Shown piece by piece: positions 11,192 to 23,253 of a stretch of 64,000 nt of DNA. The stretch comes from Hippophae tibetana. Lineage: Eukaryota; Streptophyta; Magnoliopsida; Rosales; Elaeagnaceae. The position numbers and the translations under genes are program-made. The stretch spans positions 8,069,001 through 8,133,000 of the forward strand of contig CM072809.1 of NCBI GenBank assembly GCA_037013495.1, in the 5' to 3' direction. The notes beneath the pieces were generated by a model. The model saw only the letters and a list, made by a program, of their open reading frames with translations, did no database searches and was not told the DNA's origin. The first letter of the stretch is position 1. Each line of letters starts with the position of its first letter.

Positions 11192-14100
11192 TCTCACTCA
11201 AGGTGGTGCATATATGTCTCTTACACCAATCTCAATTAGAAGTTTTTTCAAACAAAAGAGCTCACATATTCCCTTGATCATTCCTCAAAATTCAGCGTCA
11301 ACACTAGACATGGCAACTATTTTTTGTTTCTTGCTTCTCCATGTAACAAGATTGTCCCCCACAAAAGTAAAGTACCCAACAAAAGATTTCCTATTCTTAA
11401 TATTCCCTACCCAATCTGAATCTATTTATTCAACGACTTCCAATTGACCATTCTTTGAAAACATAAGTCCTTTCCCATGGGAGGATTTTAAATAACAAAG
11501 TATTCACATGACGACATTCATATGGTCTTCACTTGGGCAATACATGAACTGACTCACGACACTCACATCATAAGCAATATCAAGTCGAGTATGAGATAAA
11601 TTTATGAGTTTACCTATTAACCATTGATATCTCTCTTTATCTGATGGTACTTGGTCCATGTATTCTCCAAGTTTATGATTTTGGACCATTCAAATATCGA
11701 CAGGTTTACAATCGAGTAATCTTGCCTCTACCAGTAGGTTTAGAGTATATTTCCTTTGGGAAAGAAATATAACTTGTTTTGATCTTGTTACCTCAATGCC
11801 TAAGAAGTATTTGAGTCCTCCTAAGTTCTTCATTTCAAACTCATTTGACAGTTGTTCTTGAAACCTAGATATTTCTTCTTTATCATCTCCTGTAATGATC
11901 ATGTCGTCTACATAGACTATAAGGGCTGTTATTTTTCCCCGTCGATGTTTTAGGAAAATAGTGTGGTCAGAGTTGTTTTGTTGAAATCTATATTTTCTCA
12001 TTGTTGAACTCAACCTACCAAACCATGCTCGAGGTGATTGTTTTAGTCTATACAATGCTCGTTGTAATCTACATGAAGTTTCTTTTCCTGATGTAACAAT
12101 ATATCCTGGTGGGATATCCATGTAAATCTCTTCTTCAAGATCACCATGAAGGAAAACATTTTTCACGTCAAGTTAGTGCAATGGTTAATCTAAATTTGTT
12201 GCAAGAGATAACAAAACTCTAACAGTTTTTATTTTAGCCACAAGTGAGAAGGTTTCCTGATAATCTATCCCATGTTTCTGTGTATACCCTTTTGCTACTA
12301 GCATCGCCTTGTATCGATCAACTGACCTATCTATTTTATACTTAATGGAGAAAATCCACTTGCATCCTACCATCTTCCTCTCTTGAGGCAACTTGTTTAA
12401 TATCCATGTGTTATTCTTCTACAATGCCTCAAATTCTTCTTTTATAACTTGAGCCCATTGTGGATCAAATAAGGTTTCTTCAATGCTACTTGGAATTTGA
12501 CATGAGGAAAGTGTTTGTGCAAATGCCCTGAGAGGTTCTGATAACCCTTGAGTAGATAGATAATTGGCTATTGGATACTTGGATAGACATTCTTTTCTTT
12601 CTGGGAAGTATCGATTTGAAGGTTTGTCTCGATTGTGTCTGAAAGGTAGAACATAACCAACAAATGTATCTATAGCATTAGTTTGTAAAGGTGTGATAGG
12701 ATAGCTTACCTTATGAGTATTCTCAACAGAAGGATCATTGGGTACTAGAGAATGGATGGGTGCATCAACCACTACATCTTCTGGAGATTCAGTTACTACT
12801 TCAGATTCAGTTCTTAGAAGTTTAAGTTCGGGTCTAGGTATTGGCTCCTCCATATTGTTGACATGATCCGAGTATGTCGGATTGTTACTAGTGTCTAACA
12901 TTTCAACATCAAGCCAATTTCGTTATTCACTATAACTCTCCCCCTGAATAGGATAATTGGATACTAGTGATGGGAAAACCATTCAGATTCTAGGAAAATG
13001 ACATCCATGGTAATGTAGGTTCTTTTAGTAATCGAATCGTAGCATCGACACATCGTACATCACATGGATCCAACTTAGTTTGTTGATTTTTATAGAGATA
13101 GACAAAAACAACACATCCAAAAATTCGGGGCGAAAACATCAAAATAGTAGGCAAGGGAACATGATTAGATAACACATTTAATGGAGTCTGAAATTGTAAG
13201 GTTTTTATGGGCATGCGATTCAATATATACACAATTGTAGCAACAACATCACTCCAGTATCTACTAGACATATGTGCACTGATTAGTAAGGTCTGGGCAA
13301 TTTCTAAAATATGCCTATTCTTCCTCACTGCAGTCTCATTCTGTTGTGGGGTTTGTGAACACGAGGTTTCATGGAGAATACCATGGTTGTCCAAGTATGT
13401 TCGAAATTGTTGATTAACATACCCCCCCTAATTATCATACCTAAGGATCTTTATTTTTTTTTTTGAAACTTGTGTCTGAATCTTAGTGTGAAACGTAGAA
13501 AATACTTCATCTTTATGTTTGAGAAGGTAAAGTCATGTCATTCGTGTACAATCATCAACAAAAATTACAAACCAAAGATGACCCGACAACGTAGTAACCG
13601 AGGAAGGTCCCCAAACATCAGAATGTACTAAAGCAAAAGGAATCACATTTTTATGCATGCTCATAGGATAAGATGCCCTGTGACTTTTTGCTAAGATACG
13701 AGTATCACATTTGAAATCTGAGTGTGTAACATTTGAAAATAAACTAGGTAGTAAATACCTTAAATACCCAAATGATAGATGCCCAAATCGACGATGACAT
13801 AACCAAATCTGTCGTTCCTTGTTACTAACCGTGTGTTGCATGTAATTGGCTCTTCCTGAATTGAGGTCATCCACATAATATAAACCTCTTATCTTAGTAC
13901 CACGCCCAATGATCTCCTAGGTGAGAATATCTTGTAGAAGAAAAAATATAAAATACATCAATACTACGTAATTAAGATATGAAGTGACTTGACTTATAAA
14001 CAGTAGTGTGTTTGAAAAGGAGGGTACAAGTAATGTATTAGATAATGATAATGAAAGAGATAAAGTCATTGTTCCAGCCCCTGTAACTGGATAAGTGACC

Positions 14101-15342
14101 CCATTGGTATTGGAAACACAGCTCCGTTTCGACTGGGTTGTATTAGAAAGATCTTTTGGGTTAAATATCATATGATCTGTAGCTCCAGAGTTTAGAATCT
14201 AATCCTCATTATCACTACGAGTATAGATGTGAAATGCTTTACTTGAAATACCTGGATCCTGGAAAGATTCAGCCTAAAGAATAAGGGATAATGATGCATT
14301 ATTGGTAGCCACATTACTTGAAATACCTGGATCCTGGAAAGATTCAGCCTAAAGAATAAGGGATAATGATGCATTATTGGTAGCCACAGCGACTCTCCCA
14401 GTGATTTCCCGTTTCTTCCATGGAGTTTGGAGTTTGGAGATTGGATCACGTGTGTGTTTGGAGTTTCCACAATGGACACATTTCATGTCAACAGACGGTG
14501 TATTTCCCGCGGATTTCTTGCTACCAAAAAAAAAAGTTCATGGTTTTGGTGGCATCGGACTATGGTGTCTCATCATCCCTTTGAAAGCCATAACTATTCC
14601 GAGTGTCGTATCTGCACCCGTGATCATCACGGTATGCCTGACGTATTCCCTACTGATGAATCCATAGGCTTGTTCCACCGTAGGGAATGGTTTTATTTGA
14701 AGCACATCGCTTCGAGTTTTATCTAGTCTGTCATCAAGTCCATCGAGGAAGGTATACACTCGATCTTCTTGTACGGTAGAGTTGTATTTTTGTAAGTCAG
14801 TCGCACACTCCATTTGGTTAGAACGACGAAAATCAATTTCTCGCCACAACCCTTGAAGGTCATTGTAGTATTTTTCAATGGATCCATCTACCTACTTCAT
14901 ACGAGTAACTCGACGGCATAGATCATACACTTGAGACGTGTCTGTCCCATCATAGTAGGTTGTAGCAGCAGAATCTCAAATCTGTTTCGCAGTTAGGAAT
15001 CAGATAAAATTTGTAATCAATGAGGGGTCCATCGAATTGATCAATCATCTCTTGACAATGGCATTTTCAATGCGTCATCTCCTAAGTGAGGGGTCGGTTT
15101 CAACAGGTTGAGGAAAATCCTCATTAATATATCTCAGTTTATCTTTACTAGAGATATACATCTCCACCACCTGGGGACCACAAGGCATAGTTAGATCCTC
15201 CCAACTTGATACTAATGGAAGTAGTTGGTACTTCAGTTAGCGAAGGTTGTGAGGTGGTCTGAGCTCTAGTTAGAACTTCAGTCATTTTTGTAGTCAACTC
15301 GTTCAATATGGAATTAGTGGTTAAATCGCTAAATTATGCCAT
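11192..15342 (-). pseudogene. Copia-1 gag-pol remnant
   Basis: Gag begins at ATG 15342 but has a stop at codon 3. The UBN2-type gag core is visible at 14849-14538 (LDDRLDKTRSDVLQ, PFPTVEQAY). A decayed zinc knuckle and CHC remnants lie near 14479-14400. Protease follows at about 14171, with IFNPKDLSNTT after a DSGA-type site. The integrase region at 13874-13533 has HRRFGHLSFG and HSDVWGPSSVTT; at 13394-12990 it has SQTPQQNETAVRKNRH, where the usual GVAER is damaged. Reverse transcriptase spans 12391-11504 ([11 protein letters not shown], then YVDDMIITGDD). RNase H remains only as GYFTFVG, LVTWRSKKQK and a short tail near 11450-11200. It ends without the later catalytic CDN motif. The whole is non-functional. 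Confidence 0.88.
14239..14388 (-). repeat. 75-bp perfect tandem duplication inside Copia-1
   Basis: Two adjacent 75-bp copies (14239-14313, 14314-14388) sharing ACTTGAAATACCTGGATCCT and a GGTAGCCACA end. They lie between the gag zinc knuckle and the protease, and occurred after or during element decay. The two copies look identical, so this duplication is young compared with the element. Confidence 0.9.
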
Positions 15343-15525
15343 GAATCTATCAATTCTTTTTTTCGTACACTAGGCAATATATATAGAAAACTCATAATTG
15401 TAACCTTAATTTATTTTTCTATTCGTGCAGCCCTCTTGTGGAGTGGTGCTTTTCTTCTGTTGTGTTCCAAGTTTCTCCACAGTTGCTCACAACGACAGCT
15501 AGACTGGTACATAGAGAGACTGCAA

Positions 15526-15650
15526 CGACCCCAACGAGCAAGCGACGTTGGGAAACTACGAAGACTCCAACGAGCAGATAGACCTAAAATGTAGGGAAAT
15601 TGTAACGACTCCAACGAACAGCTTGATCAGTATGGCTCCAACGCCTATGG
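15526..15650 (-). repeat. Short repeats in the Copia-1 leader
   Basis: The word CTCCAACGA or CCCCAACGAGCA recurs at about 15530, 15565, 15608 and 15635, roughly every 30-43 bases. It lies between the 5' LTR and the gag start. Leader repeats of this kind are seen in other copia elements; no coding role is apparent. Confidence 0.6.
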
Positions 15651-16196
15651 CAGCTAGCACCATCCAGCCAAACCAGGTGACACCACCACACGCATAGAGA
15701 CAAAAAAAAATCACAAAAAATGTTACTGAGGAGATGAACGGAGTAAACAAGATGGTAGGAGACAAACAGAGTAAGCCAGATCAGTCACCCCTAATCCCAA
15801 TAAAACAAATGATCGACCACACTTAGTTGTTTTCGTAGAAACGAAGATCGAAGATATGAAAGGTTAAGACTCCAAAGCGTCAAGAAAATAGCTATTGAAG
15901 AGACACAAAGGAAGTCGTAGAATTAGTAAAGGTCTTCAATGGTTTGTTTTCTAGAGCTCAACTGATCTCTAGGTTCAATAGAAACATTCTTTGTTTTAGA
16001 TTCAAACCACAAGAATCCAAATTGGAAACTCGTAATCTAGGGTCTCTATTCACAACAGAATGGGAAAGATTTGTATCCCAACAACCACACCAATACACCA
16101 TATTAAACCAATGTCAAGGAGAACAGAAAATAATGTAATAGGTAGCAACGTAGCGTTTTTATTTTTTTAGGTAAGCCATAATCTACTTTGATACTA

Positions 16197-16364
16197 TGTC
16201 AAAATATATTTTTCTATTCTAATTTTTTATGTATAAGAGTATTAGTGTTTGTATACGGAAAGAAAAAACTTAAACATTGTTATCTGTCACTAAATATTTT
16301 TGTGTGTTACACTGATGCATTGTTATCTGCTTGTTGTCTGTCACACTGATAACACACATCAACG
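16197..16364 (-). repeat. Copia-1 5' LTR
   Basis: The plus-strand sequence starts TGTCAAAATATA and runs to CACACATCAACG, just before the CAATT duplication. It carries about 22 bp (around ACTAAATATTTTTGTGTG) absent from the other LTR. The terminal base pair has mutated away from CA. Confidence 0.85.
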
Positions 16365-16369
16365 CAATT

Positions 16370-16947
16370 TAATGCACATGTTTTAAAAATTTAACGAAGA
16401 ACATAGCATTGCACTTGATTCTAATAATTATTCATGATTATATATATTATGTAAATTATGGTTGAATATTGGTAATTGTCTTTAATTTTTTTAATTAAAT
16501 GATATTTATTGTAATTTGAAATTCAAATGCAGGATAATGGGTGATTTTCATTCCACCATTTCAACAAGGAGATTAAAGTATTTATTTTAAATAGCTAGTG
16601 ACTTCAATCGTGCTCATTTAAAAAAAACTTTAAAACCGCTTTTTTCATTTAAATAAATAAAAAAAACTATTTTCCCAAATGATCTAACACGAGAGATTAT
16701 AGGTTCTAAGAATAGAAATAAATAACAAAATAAAATTGAATAGAACAGTTACTAAAATAAAGTTGATAAACAAAAGGAATATTGGAAGTTTACAGTGTTA
16801 TATCTTCAACTGTATAGATGTGTAGACAACATAAGTGGGTTGCTCTCCTACTACACCAACAAGATCTTGCCACGTCAATGTCAAAACAACCATTTGTGGG
16901 TCCCATTCTAGGAAACAAGATCTGGTCCGTCGATTTCTCAAGAACAC
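16370..16947. other. AT-rich spacer between Copia-1 and the DUF3511 gene
   Basis: The part nearest 16790-16947 is probably the 3' UTR of the minus-strand DUF3511 gene. Otherwise no feature is visible. Confidence 0.45.
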
Positions 16948-17250
16948 TCAGTATCTGTGGACAATTTGAGAGCACTTGTTCTTAATCCAATTGAGTCCTC
17001 TCCTTACAGAAGCCTTGACATTACCTTCAACAGTGTATGCCTTGTACTTATAGATCCTCTTCTTCCTCTTCATCTCGGGATCGTTGAAATTCCACGGCTT
17101 GGAATCGATATGGCTCGTTCGCGGCACTCGTGGTGGAATCATTATCGGATCGGGTACGGATGTATGACTTGCTCCGTAGCTCTTCCCGCTCACAGTCTCG
17201 TGTCTCCATTGACCTCCAGCGTACCGAGATCCCGAGCCGTAATCGTCCAT
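16948..17250 (-). CDS. DUF3511 domain protein, 100 aa
   Basis: Small intronless gene. I chose the internal ATG at 17250 (MDDYGSGSRYAGG), which gives the usual length of about 100 residues for this plant family; an upstream in-frame ATG at 17301 would add 17 residues. The N-terminal half is Gly/Ser/Tyr-rich and polar. The conserved C-terminal half begins SKPWNFNDPEMKRKKRIYKY (from about residue 53). It continues AYTVEGNVKASVRRGLNWIKNKC, which has the family's basic helix and YxVEGKVKAS signature, and the protein ends IVHRY. The function of DUF3511 is not established. A TATA-like AGTATATAGG sits about 80 bases upstream (17328-17338). The gene appears intact, and Copia-1 lies downstream of its 3' end. 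Confidence 0.88.
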   Translation of the reverse strand: MDDYGSGSRYAGGQWRHETVSGKSYGASHTSVPDPIMIPPRVPRTSHIDSKPWNFNDPEMKRKKRIYKYKAYTVEGNVKASVRRGLNWIKNKCSQIVHRY

Positions 17251-17327
17251 TGACACGATTAAGAACTGTAATCGAATATCGAGAGGGAAGAACTGGGGCA
17301 ACAGCTAGGGTTTTAAAGTACAGTGGT

Positions 17328-17338
17328 CCTATATACTG
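17328..17338 (-). promoter_or_regulatory. TATA-like element of the DUF3511 gene
   Basis: On the minus strand it reads CAGTATATAGG, about 80 bases upstream of the chosen start. This supports use of the ATG at 17250. Confidence 0.4.
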
Positions 17339-17344
17339 AGGGAT

Positions 17345-19080
17345 TTATTGGGAATTATGATAAAATAATAAGTGGAAAATGGTGTGATGATGGAACCTCT
17401 AGAATTGTGGGTTGGTTGTCTCTGGCTCTTAAGTAACCGTAATAGGATGTTTATTTTAATTGTTATAATTATAACGGTTTTTATTAGAAAAAAAAATTAA
17501 CATTTTTTTTAAATAATTAATTAGTAAAAATTTAACATTTTTTCAAAGACTTCATGGCAGATAATTATTATAATATAAAAAATTTATTTAATAAAATTTA
17601 AACATATATTAATATTAAAATCACTTAAAGGTAAGACTTACCGTAATAATGTCTTACATTATAACGATTTTGATAAAAAAAATAAAATTTATGATAAAAA
17701 ATTAGCATAATATGAGAACATTTATTTAGTGAGAAAAGACTTATCAATAATATTTAAAATCGTGATAAGGTTTATTACGAGAAGACAATGTTTTATCTTG
17801 ATAAGTCTTGTCACAATACTAGTAAATCTTATATCAAAATAATTTTGGTAAAAAAATAAAATTTATGATAAAACACTGATTTAGTGTATGAAGGCATTGA
17901 CTTAGTATGAAGAAACTTATCACGATAAGATAATGTCTTATTACAACTGTAAAATTTACCTCGTAAACGATTTTGGTAAAAAATAAAATCTAATCTAAAT
18001 GTTCTATTATTTTGATAAATCATTCACGAATACTATGAAAAACACAATGAATATCTCAAATCAATTAGGATAATAAAAAAAAATTCCCTATAAACAGCTC
18101 CTTATGGTGGAGTTGGTTTTTGGTCACTATTTTTTCGCTTCACTGATGTCTAAATCTATTTTTGAGAGAGATAATTGAAATTTAGTAAAAGAATATAGAA
18201 TGTACATGAAATGTTAAGATATCCAACCTATTTATAGGCTTATATTGATAAACATATGGTAAGAAATATTATCTTATTATTAAATATTAAATAAATAAAA
18301 TTTTATATTTGATAATATCTTATAATATTAAATAAATAAAATATTTATCATATTAAGTGAATAATTATTTAATATAATATATGATTTAATTGTACAAGAA
18401 TGCTAATTGTATATTTATCACTAATTATTGATCAATTAAATCATTAGGTGAGTCGATAATATTTACTCTATAAAGATTTCTCCCATAGTAATCGTTTATT
18501 CTGATTATTTATTGAAAATATTTTAAAAAAACTAATAATTTAAATCTCAATTCTTGAAAGGAAAAAAAATGTAAATATTTATAATATTTCAGTGCTACTA
18601 ATCCTATTAATATTTAATTTTATATTTGCAATGAAAAATATAAATATCATCAAGGTAATGATCACTACGTAACGTTGTTTTCATATCTCTAATAGTGTTT
18701 AATTTATATAGGTAGTCGAAAATATAAATGTCAGCAAGGTGTTAGATCACTAAGTAATGTTGTTTTCATTCCTCTAATCTTCAGTTTTGTTAGCTTTACA
18801 AGAAAATTTTAATTCTAATCAAACCAATCCAGGAAGACAATATTTATAATTCTCTTTAATATTGTAAATATAAAATAACATTTAATGTTTAAATATATAT
18901 TTTTATTAAACATTTTACACTAAATATTAACCAATTGAACATGTTTTTAATTAAACTTCAACAAATTAATTTTTTTAAAGTTTAACTCCGATCAATTACT
19001 TATTTTTTAATATTATTAGAATATTTTTTTTATTTTTTTATTTGAGATAATCGCAAGTAATCTTTAAACAATTTATAGCT
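17345..19080. other. AT-rich intergenic DNA with diverged internal repeats
   Basis: No gene is seen. Around 17660, 17840 and 17965 the motif ACGATTTTGGTAAAAAAATA or a close variant recurs. It is accompanied by GTCTTATTA or GTCTTACATT words, suggesting an old tandem repeat with a unit of 120-180 bp. Confidence 0.4.
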
Positions 19081-19144
19081 AGAGGTGGCTGCTGTATCCC
19101 GTACAAATCTTGTTGTTGTGCCTGAAAAGAATTCCAAACTACGA

Positions 19145-19250
19145 TCACCAAGGACGGACGGAGGTAGAGGCATGTGGGGACATGTGACCTCAATATATAT
19201 ATATACATACTATCACCAAGGACGGATAGAGGTAGGGGCATGTGAACTCA
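19145..19250. repeat. Short tandem duplication, period about 70 bp
   Basis: ATCACCAAGGACGGA is followed by GGTAG(A/G)GGCATGTG. The pair occurs at about 19144 and again at about 19212, each time followed by an AT dinucleotide run. It has no coding signal. Confidence 0.7.
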
Positions 19251-19289
19251 TCATTTATATATATATATTTGATTTGTTGTTAGATTAAA

Positions 19290-20308
19290 AGAAAATTATA
19301 TTAATAATTATAATGATCCTTCATCCAATACATTCGTTATAAATTAATATAATTCTAATTAATCACAATTATTTTTTTTAATATTTATTTCAAAATATAT
19401 TTAATTTTAAAAAAATAAATATTAAAACATTACTTACTATATTATATTATTTAAAAAATTAGACATTAATTTTTATTTTTTAATTATTTATCATATATAT
19501 ATATATAATTATTATTAATATAATTTAGGTTTCTATTAAACACATTTTTGATATTATAATAACGATTTCAATTTACGTTTTATCATTTACCATTATTTAA
19601 AAAAAATCATTAATTTTTTATAAATAAACTTAATTTTAATTATTTATAATTAAAATGTAAATCTCTAAAATTAATCCCTAAAAGTATATTTTTGATAATA
19701 TTAACAATAAAAATATTATAAAATCATTTCATAATATGAAGAGTCGTTTGAAGATAATTATAAAAGCATCCCGACCCCACGCTTAGCTCTTTGATGCTCT
19801 CGTTTTGTGTGCGTTTTGGTGCCCTCTTAGACCTATAGGGCTTGTCAATTGGCATAAATGTGACCACAAATGGGCATTTGAACGTTCTGTTTTTTTGCCT
19901 CTTCACTACATATTATTATAGTTTTTGCTCTCTTTGGTACGACTTTGTCATGCTTTGTTAAAGGAAAATCAAAGAACCTCAATGTTGATGGAAAATTTTG
20001 ATGAGACAAATTAATTTATCTTTGCTTTGTTTTCAAATTTTGGTACTAGTTTACTTTGTTGTACGAGCGCTTTTCGTTAAATAGGATTCATCATATTTAT
20101 AGAAACAACTATAAGTTATACACATACATAGAGAGCACTCTTCATAGTTCATATTGTGTTGTTTATCTTTGATATTTTGAGAGACATGGCTTATTATGTC
20201 ACTAGTAACGAGAGTCACTCAGATTGACTGCCTAACTTTCATAGTCCACACAATGTGGAGCTTTCTTTGCCTTGTTTTGTGACGTAATCTCTAATATTTG
20301 ATCATATA
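19290..20308. other. Intergenic DNA
   Basis: AT-rich to about 19720. The segment at about 19740-20308 has more balanced composition but no open frame or motif I recognise. It adjoins the TRIM cluster and may be part of an uncharacterised repeat. Confidence 0.4.
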
Positions 20309-21370
20309 TGTTAAAAACTTAGGTTTAATTCAATCCAATAAAATCTCATTGAGTTAAGTGTTGTTCAAGTTTATAAACAGTTTTACTGTCTTGTTCCTAA
20401 CCAATGTGGGATCGAAGAAAATTTAACAGCTTCATTCCACACGGACATAGGTGGTCTCATAAAGTCATGGTGAGACTATTAAGGACAAAACCCAAGTTAC
20501 TGATCAAGCTCAACTCGGATACCATGTTAGAAACTCAGGCCTAACTCAACCCAATAAGATCTAATTGAGTTAAAGGGTTGTCCAAGCTTATAAGCAGCTT
20601 TGCTGCCTTGTTCTTGACCGATGTGAGACCGAAAGAAACTTAACAGTTCCCTCCACACAGATAGAGGTGGTCTCACAAAGCCACGGTGAGACTCTTAAGG
20701 ATAAAGCCCAAGTCACCGATTAAGCCAAGCCCAAATCTCATACCATGTTAAAAACTCAGTCCTAACTCAACCTAATAAGATCTCATTAAGTTAACGGTTG
20801 AGTTGGGCTTTGTCCTTAAGAGTCTCACCGTGGCTTAGTGAGACTATCAAGGATAAAGTTGAAGTCACTGATCAAGTTAGGCCCAACTCTAATACCATAT
20901 TAGAAAAACTCAAGCATAACTCAATCCAATAAGATCTCAGTGAGTTAAGGATTGCCCAAGTTTATAAGCAGTTTTATTGCCTTGTTCCTGGTCGATGTGT
21001 GATAAAAGAAAATTGAACAACCCCCATCCACACGAACAAATATGGTCTCACAAAGTGACGGTGAAACTGTTAAGAACAAAGCCTAAATCATCGATCAAGC
21101 CAAGTCCAACTCTGATACCATGTTAGAAACTTAGGTATAACTCAACCTAATAAAAAATCATTGAGTTAAGGGTTGCCCAAGCTTTCAAGATTTTAATACA
21201 ATTTTGGAAGTTATTTTTTTAAAAAAAGACCTATGTACGTGTAGAAGGGTTGTTAAGTTTACTTCGATCTCACATCGACCAAGAACAAAGTAGTAAAACT
21301 GCTTATAAGTTTAGATAATACTTAAATTAATGAGATTTTATTAGATTAAATTAACTATGGATTTTAAACA
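20309..21370 (-). mobile_element. Clustered TRIM-type miniature LTR retrotransposons
   Basis: LTR-like units of about 120 bp alternate with internal segments of about 100 bp. LTRs: 20309-20428, 20525-20645, a truncated one from 20746, 20898-21019, a truncated one from 21121, and an inverted copy at 21251-21370. Read on the plus strand, units start TGTTAGAAACTCAGG and end AAACTTAACA. Each internal segment ends with ACTCTGATACCA or a variant, whose reverse complement TGGTATCAGAGT is the Met-tRNA primer site next to the 5' LTR. The other end, read on the minus strand, has a purine-rich GTGGAGGGAAC before the next LTR. There is no coding sequence. These are the defining traits of TRIM elements, and sharing of LTRs between neighbours indicates a tandem array. 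Orientation is minus except for the last LTR. Confidence 0.82.
20798..20880. repeat. Inverted internal fragment inside the TRIM cluster
   Basis: GTCCTTAAGAGTCTCACCGT (20813-20832) is the reverse complement of part of the internal segment near 20685-20705. It is directly followed by a forward copy (GTGAGACTATCAAGGATAAA), so the two could form a hairpin. The third LTR is cut at this point, marking a rearrangement within the array. Confidence 0.7.
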
Positions 21371-21427
21371 CTACACTTTATTAATATTAAACGTGATACA
21401 GTGACTTCTGCTAACCTTTTTTTCGAC

Positions 21428-21430
<3 letters not shown>

Positions 21431-21465
<35 letters not shown>
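21431..21465. repeat. (TA)n microsatellite
   Basis: An uninterrupted TA run just beyond the TRIM cluster. Confidence 0.9.
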
Positions 21466-21468
<3 letters not shown>

Positions 21469-23020
21469 ATAAATATGTTGTTATTATTACTATATTTCAA
21501 AACATCTTTTTTACAAATTTACTATTAATAATGAATAACGATAATTTTATTTCTCAATCACTTTTAATTTTAAATTATATATTTATAATCAGGTTGTACT
21601 TACTTAAAATTAATTAAATTAGGTGATTTTATTTCTCAAATATTGTAGTTATAATTAATATTTTTATTAAATTTAATTATATTTACTAATATTAACCTCA
21701 CATTATTTATTATGATATCATAAATTTATAATAAATATATTTTTATAATATTTATTTAGAATTAAGATATACAGGAAGTAAACTCAATTTCTCGTGACAA
21801 GTTGTACGCGCGTACACAACATCTTACGTGATAGGAGTCTCCCTATTTGTACGTACAATAATCTGAAAAACATGTTTTGAACTGTTTTATGTGTGAATGA
21901 GTAAAGTAAATAGTAATTTTATTTAGATTAAACATATTATTTAAAAAATATATTTTTAAGTGATTTATTTTTTTAAATATTATTTAAATATATTTATTTA
22001 TTTGTGAAAGATAAATGTATCATTTTATTTTATTTTTTGTTAAATATATAAGAGAATAATATATGTATCATATATAAATGTATATTTTTGATAATTATAT
22101 ATATAAAAAGTTAATACTTAATTAAAATATTACCCAAAATTTCATTTAAAATTAAACATTAAATAATAAATATTTAATTTAAGTTTGATTTAAATAATTT
22201 TTTAATTAAAAATAATTTATTATATATATTATATTTATAAAAAATTAATTTTATATTTTTATAATAACAAATAAATTTAAAAATACATTTTTACTATCTA
22301 AACAAAATCCCCTCACGATCCTTTTTCCGATATGAAATCATGATAAAAAATAAGTTTTAATAGATAGTATGTCTGCCATACTAATTTGAAGTGCGCGTGA
22401 ATAATACAAGTTGCATTCTTCACCATTCTTTGTAAAACTTCGTATAACTCCTTTGTCTCCCCAAAACCATAGCAGGATTGTCGTTTCCAGGATTTCTCAA
22501 ACAAATGAACAACCCAATATCAGACGAAGTGCATATCCATACCAAATCTTTTTTTCCTTTTAAGTTAAGAAAAGTTATACATGCATTTTTTACAAAAAAA
22601 AAAAAAATGATCCCTAATTAAAACAATATTAATAAAAAATATCATGTAAGTTATTAATCTACGGATTTAAAATCATTTTATCTTTCAAAGTACTCCATAA
22701 TTATTATATTACGCAATGCTATCTGCAAATCATAAATTTAACCATTCTTTATATTTTAGTATAAATTAATGGATGAGACAATGACCAAAAATCAATCCAT
22801 GTAAGTCGGTTATGTTGACTACTATCTTGTTACTTTTCAATATCAGACTATATCTATGTTCGAAAATAGAATAATTTTATAAGTTGTATGGTAAGATTAT
22901 TTCATATTAACTAAAAATTAGGTATTATTTTTTTTATTTGTTATTTTATATAAAATAAAAAATATCTTTATTTTTTATTAATTAATTATGATTTCGTTTT
23001 ACTATATATTTATTTAATAT
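21466..23020. other. AT-rich intergenic DNA
   Basis: No supported gene. A short 63-codon frame at 22313-22504 (minus) lies in a more balanced island, but it has no start context, domain or splice partner I can recognise. A small palindrome, TGTACGCGCGTACA, lies at about 21803-21816. Confidence 0.4.
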
Positions 23021-23253
23021 GATAAGTCAAAATCTTATAATTATTTAACTAATTGAAATTTGGTTAATTAATGATACTACTTGTCACAATTGAATTGTAT
23101 ATATCCAACTAAAATTAAAAGTTATTTAATTGGTTAAAATTTGATTTATCAATAATTTTATTAGTCAGAATCTACTTAAACACATATTTAATTTAAAATA
23201 AGTCAAAGTTAACTTAAAGTTATATAATTCATTAGAATTTGATTGATCGATAG

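Larger units (their letters stand above)
11045..16364 (-). mobile_element. Copia-1: old, defective Ty1/copia LTR retrotransposon
   Basis: Both LTRs are present (11045-11190 and 16197-16364), flanked by the 5-bp target duplication CAATT at 11040-11044 and 16365-16369. On the minus strand the 5' LTR is followed by a decayed Met-tRNA primer site (TAGTATCAAAGTA, 16184-16196). Gag, protease, integrase and reverse transcriptase remnants follow in the usual copia order. The body has many stops and frameshifts. The C-terminal half of RNase H is missing. LTR lengths differ (146 and 168 bp). It cannot encode its own proteins. Confidence 0.92.

Noticed and set aside
11001-11447. 148-codon plus-strand frame
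   Set aside because: It is antisense to the Copia-1 LTR and RNase H remnant.
15411-15765. Two minus-strand frames (67 and 69 codons) in the Copia-1 leader
   Set aside because: They lie between the 5' LTR and gag and are produced by leader repeats; no known protein.
21803-21816. TGTACGCGCGTACA palindrome as a possible regulatory site
   Set aside because: Isolated, far from any gene; a single short palindrome is not evidence.
22313-22504. 63-codon minus-strand frame
   Set aside because: Codon composition is plausible, but there is no recognisable domain, promoter or splice partner.
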